From NCBI GenBank assembly GCA_024349245.1, contig JALDNG010002182.1:1-64000 (forward strand): a stretch of 64,000 bases of DNA, read 5' to 3'. Positions 56,131 to 64,000 of this stretch are shown here, piece after piece. Numbering within the stretch: the first letter of the stretch is position 1; every line of letters begins with the position of its first letter. This stretch comes from Neodontobutis hainanensis (Eukaryota > Chordata > Actinopteri > Gobiiformes > Odontobutidae). Position numbers and translations under genes: made by a program. The notes beneath the pieces are model-generated. The model saw nothing but the letters and a program-made list of their open reading frames with translations. It did no database searches and was not told the origin of the DNA.

Positions 56131-56527
56131 TGTTACCTTCTCAGCTTCCACGCACCGAACCATAGTTGAAATCAAGTTGGTTTCAATATAATAACTTGGC
56201 TCGCGGCAGGTAACTTGCATCTAGTGGTCCGGGCTAACAGAGCCGAAGCACAAAACAGTGAGGCGTCGGTTACTTTCAACAATGAACTCGGGCTTTATTC
56301 TTCACAGTGGAAACGATACACATTCATGAGCATAATTGCACTCTGCTTGCTAGCATTCACTGGAGCATTGACTTAAAGCACCACTTAATACAATAAAGTA
56401 CAACTCGAAGCGGAAAAATCTCCCTCTATACTTTGTTTTACACTCTTTATACACATCCTGACCCGCTATGTCACACATACGCTCTTTTTTCCTGCAAAAC
56501 CACAAGAGCGGGGCAGAGATAGCAACA
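56131..56527 (-). mobile_element. solo LTR, 397 bp
   Basis: On the minus strand it starts TGTTGCTATCTCTGCC and ends GAAGGTAACA, with TG...CA ends. The 4-bp CAGC repeats on both sides (56127-56130 and 56528-56531), and copy 1 shows the empty site GTTGCAGCCATTTATAAAG. A TATA-like GTATAAAGAG and an AATAAA near 56292 (minus sense) support an LTR. Confidence 0.8.
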
Positions 56528-56850
56528 CAGCCATTTATAAAGCTGCATTTTGCGTTACAGGTACATCATCACAGCCGAAATATAACTCATTCGAAGTGTT
56601 ACTCATCAAACATATTCCTTCTCAAATAAACAGAAGGAAGCCATTTTATTTAGCTGTAATCTATCGCCCTCCGGGTCCCTACTCTTCCTTCTTGGATGAG
56701 TTTGGAGTTTTCCTCTCGGACTTAATAACCCACGCTGATAAAATCCTTCTAGTTGGTGACTTTAATATTCATCTAAATAAGGAGTGTGATCCTCTGGCCA
56801 GAACACTTCAATCGCTCCTTACGGCCCTGTCTTTTAACCAGTTTGTTCAT

Positions 56851-58405
56851 TTTTTTAATTTTTATTTTTATTTATCCTTTATTTAACCAGGAAAAGCCCA
56901 TTGAGATTAAAAATCTCTTTTGCAAGGGAGACCTGGCCAAGATAGGCAGCTGAATTCCATCACATCATTACATACATACAAAGACACACAATTATGCATT
57001 TACAATAAAATCTCAATTAAAACATTGACATGTGAGAGAGGCCAACTCAAAACATTTAATTTTTAACTTAAAAACACTCAAAAATATCAATTTACTAAGT
57101 TTTAAGTTGTTTTGCAGCAAATTCCACGTAAAGGGAGCAGAATAAACAAAGGCCTTTTTACCCAGCTCAGTACTGACCTGTGGGACAGAAAACAAAACAA
57201 CAGCCTGAGAACGGAGAGAGTAATGACCAGCACTTTTTTTCATAAGAAGTGAACATAAATAGGATGGAAGCACACCAAGAATAGCCTTATATATAAAAAT
57301 GTACCAATGACAAAGCCTCTGCCAGAGCAGACCACCCTACACGAGAGTACAGCTCACAGTGGTGGGTGCGAGCTTTACAATTAGTAATAAATCTCAGTGA
57401 TGCATGATAGGCTGCGTCAATCATTTGAAGGCATTGAGCAGATGAATGCATATATAATATATCACCATAGTCCAGCACAGATAAAAAAGTGGATGCCACT
57501 AACCATTTTTTAACATTAAAAGAAAAACACAGCTTATTTCGAAAGTAAAAGCCCAATTTTAGCCTCAACTTTCTCACTAGACAGTGAACATGAGGCTTAA
57601 ATGACAGGCAATCATCAATAACAATACCAAGATACTTATAAGTTGTTACAGTCTGTATTTCACGTCCGTCAAGAGTAACCACTGAGGGATTATTCAGTGG
57701 TCTATTCCGAGTGCCTGTAAAGAGCATACATTTGTTTTTTTCTACATTAAGCACAAGTTTCAACTGTAGCAACGTGTTTTGGACCACAGTGAAGGCATTC
57801 TGTAAATGTGCAATGGCTTGATTAAGAGAGGGTGCACAGCAGTAAATAACTGTGTCATCTGCATAAAAATTAAAGTTTGCATCAGACACATGCTGATTAA
57901 GGTTATTTATATAAATAGTAAATAAGAGAGGGCCTAACACAGAGCCTTGTGGAACCCCTTTAAGGATTGGTAAAATACCAGATTGAACACCATCATACTT
58001 AATGCACTGGGTTCTGTCACTAAGATAGTTTGAGAACCAAGAGACAGTATTCATTGAAAACCCGAATTGAGAAGCCTGATCTTTAAAACATCATGATCAA
58101 CCGTATCAAAAGCTTTTGACAAGTCAATAAAAAGTGCTGCACAGTGGTGCTTCTTGTCACGAGCAACAGAGATGTCATTTATCACCTTCATTGCAGCTGT
58201 GATGGTACTATGTTTTTTTCTAAAACCTGACTGAACTGGGGATAAAATGTCCTGTGCATGCAAGAAGTCTTTCATCTGATCACTCACCAGGGATTCAAGC
58301 GTTTTGGCCAATACAGACAAATTAGAAATTGGCCTGTAATTATTTAAATTTGACGGGTCACCCCCTTTCAATACCCCCTTTCAAAACAAATGCAGATTTT
58401 CCATA
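56851..58405 (-). mobile_element. 5'-truncated LINE (family R) in L2 copy 2
   Basis: The minus-strand RT is read as GGDPSNLNNYRPISNLSVLA, SGFRKKHSTITAAMKV and LFIDLSKAFDTVDHDVL (58051-58371). It continues with LKGVPQGSVLGPLLFTIYIN and FYADDTVIYCCAPS (57287-58054), then a C-terminal part (57013-57273). Two or three frame changes separate these. The 3' end (56851-56945) has the tail TTATTTAACCAGGAAAAGCCC and AAAAATCTCTTTTGCAAGGG in reverse. The host duplicate is TTCAT (56846-56850 and 58406-58410), and copy 1 shows the empty site. The clade is CR1/Rex-like by my reading. Confidence 0.88.
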
Positions 58406-59407
58406 TTCATGAGCCCAAACACATTAGTGGAAACTATCTTGATCATGTTTTGGCTCGAGGAATAAATGTTTCTTATCTCTTTGTCTCCTCTCTTTCATTT
58501 GTTGTTTCAGATCACTCACTGGTGGAATTCAAGATAAGTTATACATTTCCTTCAAATTCCGACAAATGAGTAGTGTCTTCACGAAATTTTAGCGCAGCTG
58601 CAATGGAAATGTTTGCCACACGGCTGACAGATGTTCTTCCTAATTTAACTGCACCTGGAAACACAACTACGTGCCTTCTGAATATCCTGCCAGCAAAACC
58701 GCTTAAAGAATTGTGGCCCTATGTGGGGCAAATTATATTAAACATTATAAACGTGTCCCTGTCTACTGGCACCGTTCCTTCCCTTTTCAAACAGGCTGTG
58801 GTCAAACCCCTGCTCAAAAAACCTACTCTGGATCCTGGATGCCTAAATAATTTCCGTCCTGTCACCAATTTACCTTTTCTATCTAAAGTCCTTGAAAAAG
58901 TTGTGCTAAAACAACTTACTCTATATCTATCAGAAAATGACCTCCTCGAGCCGTTTCAGTCTGCATTTAGGGCCTCTTAATCCACTGAAACAGCTTTAGT
59001 TAAAGTGACAAATGATCTCCTCCTTCAGATGTACGAGGAATCATCGGCTCTACTGTTATTGCTGGATCTCAGTGCTGCATTTGATACGATTGATCATGCA
59101 GTGCTAATCAACAGACTTAAAGATGTTTTTGGCATCTCTGGCTCTGCTCTTGCTTGGTTAGAATCCTATCTGTGCAATAGGTCTCATTTTGTCTCTTTTA
59201 ATAAATCCTTCTCCTCCACGGCACCAGTGAAGTTCGGTGTGCCACAAGGGTCTGTGCTTGGTCCCATACTTTTTTCACTATATGTTACACCATTGGGACA
59301 AATCATCAGAAGTTATGGAGTGAACTTCCACTGTTATGCCGATGATACACAGCTGTATCTACCAATAAAAGCGAATAATACTACTGACATCATGCATCTA
59401 GAGGCCT

Positions 59408-59816
59408 TTTACTTCTTTCCCACTAATCTAGGTTCTTTTGAGGCGAGTTTTTTAAGCAGTCTCTTCCTATCTGTTACCCCCCCCTAAGCTGCACCCCGAC
59501 ATCTGACCATACCAAATAATAAAAGATCTGCTCACCCTCTCTGGTCTCTGCGCCTGGGATGCTTCCTCTGGGTGTTCAAATAGAAAAAGAACCACTCTTT
59601 CTCAGTTCCCCTCCTGGCTGTGGCTCCGCCAAATGTTGTGTCCAAAAACCTGACCTCTCAGTCTTTGGCACAATTGGATGGAATAAGTCATGAACGCACC
59701 ACCATTTCAATGCCATAGAGTCTTTATTGTTCACAACCAACACAATAAACGACCCGAGTAGACACACCTGCTCTACTGAAGATTACACATTAGACCCAAG
59801 CTTTTATATAGTTTTT
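59408..59816 (-). mobile_element. LTR-leader fragment flanked by a 59-bp duplication
   Basis: Read on the minus strand this 409-bp piece has ACTATATAAAAGC near its start and CAATAAAGACTC about 90 bp later. Next comes a C-A end followed by TTTGGCGGAGCC, which resembles the end of an LTR and a tRNA-primer-binding region. Leader sequence follows. It looks like a retroviral or LTR-retrotransposon piece from the TATA box into the leader. The same 59 bp of L2 sequence occur on both sides (59349-59407 and 59817-59875, one mismatch). Confidence 0.55.
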
Positions 59817-60833
59817 ACAGCTGTATCTACCAATAAAAGCGAATAATACTACTGACATCATGCGTCTAGAGGCCTGCCTCGTTTCAATTAAAACATGGAT
59901 GTCTCAAAACTTCCTCCATTTGAACGCGGATAAAACAGAGCTCTTGTTAATTGGTCCTGCCAGTCATCGGCACAAGTTCAACAATCTTACTGTCTCAATC
60001 AACAACTGTGTGTTGGAGCACGGCAAAACTGCAAGGAACCTCGGTGTCATTTTTGACCCCACACTATCTCTGCAGCAGGACATTAGTGAGGTCACTAAAT
60101 TGGGCTTTTTTCACTTGAGGAATATCTCAAAAATTCGCTCCTGCCTCTCTTTAGCTGATGCTGCATTCATGCATTTGTCACATCCAGGCTGGACTACTGC
60201 AATGCGTTATTCTCTGGACTGCTGAGGAAAAGTACTCACAGACTACAAATGGTCCAAAATACAGCCGCCAGACTAACAAAGACCAGGAAGTTTGATCACA
60301 TTACTCCGGTCCTGGCTTCATTACACTGGCTGTTAGAGCTGATTTCAAAGTTCTCTTGTTAACCTATAAAATCCTTTGTGGACGCGCCCTCTTAACTATC
60401 TGACCTTATCACCTGGCATACTCCAGCTCGTACCCTTCGCTCTCAGGACGCTGGCCTCCTTCAACTTCCTCGAATAAAGAAGACGTCTGCTGGCTACAGA
60501 GCCTTTTCTTATAGAGCCCTATTTTTGTGGAATGGGCTCCCGGTGGAAGTGCGGCGATCTGACTCTGTTGAGATTTTCAAAAGCAAACTCAAAACTTACT
60601 TATTTCACCAAACGTATGGAGACTGATTGATCATAGGGTTAGGTTTACACTGGTTGTAGCTGTAGGTACACACTCAATCACTCATATTATTACATCTGCC
60701 TATTTTAAGTAGTATTTAGCACTTTTGTTTTTCTCCTTTCTACCTCCTCCTAGGGTGGACGCAAACCTCTGATCCACTGGGTGATGTGTACTGCCCCCCC
60801 CATCCACCTTACACACACACACAGAGTGGACAC

Positions 60834-61314
60834 CAGGGTATGTGAGCGGAGCGGCAAGAATTTTCGCTCCGCGCTCAAAGTATTTCATAAAAACTCCGCT
60901 CCGGGTGTGCAATTTTCCGCTCCTCGCTCCCTCCCCCGCTCCGTCCTTATACGTCTCGCTCCGTTTTCGCTCCAGGGTATTTTTTTATTTTTTTTTTAAT
61001 AACACCATTGTCTGATCAGAAGATGCATGTAGTGTAAAACGAATACGCAGTACTAAGAGAAAAACATCCATACTTTTTTGTAATTTTGAACACTGAACAG
61101 CCCCAAACCCCTCCGTCTCCTGACAGTGGTTTGGTCCTGGGACTCCTGGCTCGTGATTGGTAATTGAGCGATAGTGGAGCGTTTCGGAGCGGGAGAAAAT
61201 AACATCGCTCCAACATTTAAAAAATCCGCTCCTCGCACCGGGCAAAATCACACAGCTCCGCTCCTCGCTCCTCGCTCCGCTCCCGCTCTGCTCCCGCACC
61301 GCTCACATACTCTG
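60834..61314. mobile_element. hAT-type MITE, 481 bp
   Basis: The ends read CAGGGTATGTGAGCGG (left) and CAGAGTATGTGAGCGG (right, inverted). The 8-bp target duplication GTGGACAC is exact at 60826-60833 and 61315-61322, and copy 1 shows the empty site near 29003. The outer 150 bp on each side are dense in CGCTCC/GGAGCG strings, which could be transposase-binding subterminal repeats as in other hAT elements. There is no coding capacity; the open frames inside are by-products. Confidence 0.88.
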
Positions 61315-61814
61315 GTGGACACTGGACGCTGTCAACATAAATGTTTTTTGTGAATATGTTTTGTATTTATATGTATTTTTTCAACTGTCCTGGACACATT
61401 TTTGCATGGCCTGTCCGTCCTGGGAGTGGATCCCTCCTTCTGTGGTTCTCCCTGAGGTTTCTCTTTTTTCCTGGCTGGGTTTTTTTTTTGGAGTTTTTCC
61501 TCACCCTGATGGAGGGTCTAAGGACAGGGGATGTTGTCTAGTGCAGTCTGTTAAGCCCTTTGAGGCGGCTGTTGTGATATTGGGCGATACAAAAATAAAT
61601 GTCTTGTCTTGTCTAGCTATCATCCCATCCCCCTTCCGAAGTTTGAATATAACAACATCTTAACATGTTTGCTCACATTGATATTAAACAATCCAGGTTC
61701 AGTACTGCCATGTAAGTGTAAATTCAAATGCAAGTACTAATCAACTTTAAAAAAGTGCAATGAACTAAAAACAAATAAGCACTTATAATTATTATGCAAT
61801 AAAGCATTTAAACA

Positions 61815-62165
61815 CTTTCAATCAGTCTTTTAGGTGATTTTCTATGTCTGGCAGACCTTCTCAATGGTTTAATCTTTTGAGAGGATACAGGAGGCCTAGC
61901 TGGTTGTGTGTTTAGTGTATCACTTTTCAGGTTCAGCCTCACTTGTTTCTCTCAGTGTCTCATTTTCTATCTGGGCATAGCGTTATTCTGTGTCAGTCAT
62001 CAATCTTGAAGCATATGCCACTGGCTGCCATTTCTCATCAGTCTTTTGTAACAGAACAGCTCCTAGTCCGTCTTTAGAGGCATCAGTGGAGACTGATTGG
62101 TTTAGTCAAAAAAATTTAAGACTGGCTCAACTGTCACTCTTCTTTTTATTTCTTTCCACACTTGT
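61815..62165 (-). pseudogene. gypsy RNase H start joined to pol C-terminus
   Basis: The minus strand reads STDASKDGLGAVLLQKTDEK and WQPVAYASRLMTDTE near 62000-62090, the start of RNase H with its first catalytic aspartate. It then passes, after a short stretch, into PARPPVSSQKIKPLRRS and RHRKSPKRLIESV near 61840-61900. That is a basic tail like the C-terminus of gypsy pol. The integrase core is absent. Confidence 0.65.
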
Positions 62166-62169
62166 GGAA

Positions 62170-62565
62170 AGAAATAAAAGCAGTGGCTCAGTGGTAGTGC
62201 GGTCGTCTTTCAACCGGAATGTAGTGGGTTCGATTCCAGCTCTCCCCACAGTTCATACTGTCATTGTGTCCTTGGGCAAGACACTTAACCCACCTTGCCT
62301 CATATGAATGTGTAAGAATGTTCAGTGAATGTATGTGGTGTTGGTCGGAGAGGCCGTAGGCGCAAAATGGCTGCCACGTCTCTGTCAGTCTGCCCCAGGG
62401 CATCTGTGGCTACAGTTGTAGCTTACCATCACCAGTGTGACTGTGTATGAATGAATAATGGAAATGTAAGTGCTTTGAGTCCCTTGGTCCCTCGGGAGAA
62501 AAACACAGTATAAATCCAATCCATTATTATTATTATTATTATAAGTGTGTAGTATTTGAGAGGTT
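62170..62565 (+). mobile_element. SINE inserted in the gypsy element
   Basis: The head GCAGTGGCTCAGTGGTAGTG and GGGTTCGATTCCAGC are tRNA box A and box B-like. The body has GTGTCCTTGGGCAAGACACT, and the tail has AGTGCTTTGAGTCCCTTGG, TATAAATCCAATCC and (ATT)n. The tail differs from the SINEs at 5036 and 42285, so it is another subfamily. Gypsy reading resumes on both sides. No clear duplication is visible. Confidence 0.82.
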
Positions 62566-62744
62566 GGGAATAATTTACCCAAGAAGTTTATCATCCACAT
62601 GGCTTGCAAGACACCTTTCTTGTCAGTTGGACCTGGCATGTCCAGTATGGCTTGCACTTTGGTCTTAAACGGCAACACCCTGTTTGCTGTGAGCTTGTCT
62701 CCCAAGAATGTCACTTCTGTGACTCCAAAAATAAATTTTTCCCT

Positions 62745-63257
62745 TTAGAGTGTTAGACCAAACTGTTTCACTCTTTGCAACAGTCTCTCAAGCCTCTCAT
62801 CGTGTTGTTGTTTTGTTGGTCCCCAGACCATTAAGTCATCAATGTACACTCGTGTTCCTTCCAGACCCTCTATGATACACTCTATCGTTTTGTGAAAAAT
62901 CTCTGGTGCTGACTTGATGCCGAAAAGAAGCCTCAGAAAACAGTAGCGACCAAATTGTGTATTGAAGGTAGTATACCTGCTGCTTTCTGGGTCCAGCTTC
63001 AGCTGCCAAAATCCCTGTGAAGCGTCTAGTTTGCTGAAGTATTTTGCACCAGCCATGTCATTCTGTATCTCCTCTCTCATGAAGATCTGATAGTGTTCTC
63101 TTTTGATATTTTTGTTTAAGTCTTTAGGGTCTAGGCAGACACGTAATTCGGGAGAGTTTTTCTTTTTGACACATGTGATTGAATTGACCCAGTCTGTCGG
63201 CTCTTCAACTTGTTCAATAACGCCCATTTGTGTCATTTCGTTCAGTTCTTTTTTCAA
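62745..63257 (-). pseudogene. gypsy reverse transcriptase
   Basis: The frame is open for 170 codons: MGVIEQVEEPTDWVNSI, ELRVCLDPKDLNKNIKREHY, YFSKLDASQGFWQLKLD (motif A aspartate), FGRYCFLRLLFGIKSAPEIF and VYIDDLMVWG (the Y-I-D-D polymerase site). It is followed after a stop by the connection region FLGDKLTANRVLP, PTDKKGVLQAMWMINFLGKL at 62570-62714. The domain itself looks whole, but the polyprotein is broken on both sides. Confidence 0.85.
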
Positions 63258-63389
63258 ACTTGCTTTCAGAGGTGCTAGTACTCTCCGTGGAGCGCAAACT
63301 AGAGGTATAGCATTTTTTCTTCAGGTGTATTTTGTATTTTGAGTATGGCAGTGTGCCATGACCTTTAAGGACAGAAGTATATTTGTCCA

Positions 63390-64000
63390 CTATGTGAGGC
63401 TCTGTTCGCTTTGTTTTTGTGACAATCTATTGTCTTCTTTGTTCATTTTAATACTACCACTATTTATTTGATGGATTATTTTGACCAGTCCTAGGTCCTC
63501 AGATGCCTTGTCACTAAGGATTGACTCATGCCCATTTGGCACAATGGTGAACATCAAATTGTGTTGTTTGAATTTAGCTGTCACATTAAGCTTACAACTT
63601 CCCTAAGTTTTTTATTGGTTGGTTGTTGTATGCTTTAAATGACATTGTTTTGTTTGTGAGTCTTTTTGTTTTCTAAGCTTAAGTCTTTTTCATTTATTAA
63701 GTTTGCCTTGGCTGCATTGTCAATTTTAAATGTCACCACTGTCCCATTTACTGATAAAGGTACCGTCCATTTGTCATCTTTTACTACGCTCACAGGGTGT
63801 TCTGTTTCACTGGTGCTTTGGGGCGACTTGCATTTCTCACAAGACATTATCTTGATAAAAAAAATACCCAAGTCATCACTGTCTTCCTGCACTGTGTGTA
63901 CATTTTTCTTGGTATGACACATTTTTGCATAGTGGTTTTGCTTATTGCATTTTGCGCACATTTTGCCAAATAAAGGGTCTTGGCTTGTGTTTTTCACCAC
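63390..64000 (-). pseudogene. gypsy gag zinc knuckle and protease-like region
   Basis: Reading from the window end, the zinc knuckle CAKCNKQNHYAKMC fits C-x2-C-x4-H-x4-C. About 70 residues later VPLSVNGTVVTFKIDNAAK takes the place of the aspartic protease active site, where D-S/T-G-A is expected. The middle two positions of the triad differ, so the enzyme is probably dead. A stop near 63635 ends the first frame, and a further stretch (63390-63584) continues toward the RT. This is truncated by the window edge. Confidence 0.75.

Larger units (their letters stand above)
55886..61613 (+). mobile_element. L2-type LINE copy 2 with four later insertions
   Basis: Copy 2 aligns with copy 1 from its position 25448 onward. 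L2 sequence is at 55886-56130, 56532-56850, 58411-59407, 59876-60833 and 61323-61613. The gaps are a solo LTR (56131), a minus-strand LINE (56851), a 409-bp LTR-like piece (59408) and a hAT MITE (60834). About 530 bp of the linker are deleted at 58660 (between GGAAAC and AACTACGTG). A nonsense codon ends the frame at 58978, and small deletions follow in the C-terminal part. The RT motifs LDLSAAFDTIDH, GVPQGSVLGPILF and CYADDTQLY are intact. It is inactive. The 3' tail ends TGTCTTGTCTTGTC at 61613. Confidence 0.9.
61614..64000 (-). mobile_element. Ty3/gypsy-type retrotransposon, deleted, runs off the end
   Basis: On the minus strand the order is gag zinc knuckle (about 63930), protease-like region (63700), RT (62745-63257), RT connection (62570-62720), RNase H start (61985-62165) and the end of pol (61815-61975). 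RNase H passes almost directly into the basic pol C-terminus near 61980, so most of RNase H and integrase is missing. A SINE is inserted at 62170-62565. The 5' LTR is outside the window, and the 3' LTR is not clearly visible between 61614 and 61815. Confidence 0.8.

Noticed and set aside
60834..61314. Open frames of 60-100 codons in the MITE
   Set aside because: They arise from CGCTCC repetition; the element is non-coding.

Overview
The window looks like teleost fish DNA made almost entirely of transposable elements. It holds APE-type LINEs of several families, Rex3-type RTE LINEs, tRNA-headed SINEs, Tc1-type transposons, a DIRS element, a Ty3/gypsy element, solo LTRs, a hAT MITE and a large KDZ-type transposon. 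This mix is typical of ray-finned fish. I recognise no host gene, rRNA, functional tRNA or CRISPR array. Family names come from motifs I can read and from family knowledge, not from a database search.

The main feature is a 12.7 kb DNA transposon at 8500-21190. It has inverted repeats of more than 1 kb, matching termini (CAACCCAGTCTCTCCAG) and an 8-bp target duplication (TCAGCATG). Inside, two spliced genes diverge from a central gap. The minus-strand gene (about 18 exons, 9727-13899) encodes a cysteine-cluster protein with the layout of fish KDZ (Kyakuja-Dileera-Zisupton) transposases. The plus-strand gene (about 9 exons, 16500-20075) encodes a small zinc-ribbon protein of unknown role with a repeated exon module, and it is broken by stops and frameshifts. 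Old Rex3, Tc1 and LINE fragments sit in the gap and in introns.

Layout. 1-5230: AT-rich repeat, minisatellite, decayed LINE and a SINE. 5230-8500: AT-rich repeat holding a 2.0 kb solo LTR. 8500-21190: the KDZ element, inserted in the same AT-rich repeat. 21.2-23.9 kb: little recognisable. 23.9-30.1 kb: LINE cluster around an almost complete L2-type element with an esterase-type ORF1 remnant, an EN-RT ORF2 and a SINE in its 3' UTR. 31.75-34.3 kb: internally deleted DIRS element with a Tc1 inside. 34.9-36.5 kb: decayed LINE. 37.0-40.3 kb: Rex3 broken by a retroviral integrase remnant and a SINE. 40.9-43.4 kb: LINE with a SINE inserted that shares its 3' tail. 43.4-47.4 kb: Tc1 scrap and one LINE nested in another. 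47.6-48.5 kb: two SINEs, one split by a solo LTR. 48.5-51.3 kb: nothing recognisable. 51.3-52.8 kb: Tc1. 52.8-55.5 kb: ACTTG-rich repeat and a SINE split by a 1.39 kb solo LTR. 55.9-61.6 kb: a second L2 copy carrying four later insertions. 61.6 kb to the end: a deleted Ty3/gypsy element with a SINE inside, running off the window.

Several nests allow relative dating: each inserted element is younger than its host, and many junctions still show target duplications. Elements may cooperate in trans: the SINE at 42285 shares its tail with the LINE it interrupts, and the hAT MITE and solo LTRs depend on proteins not encoded here. The KDZ transposase would act on the element's own ends if its few frame problems are artefacts or can be spliced around.
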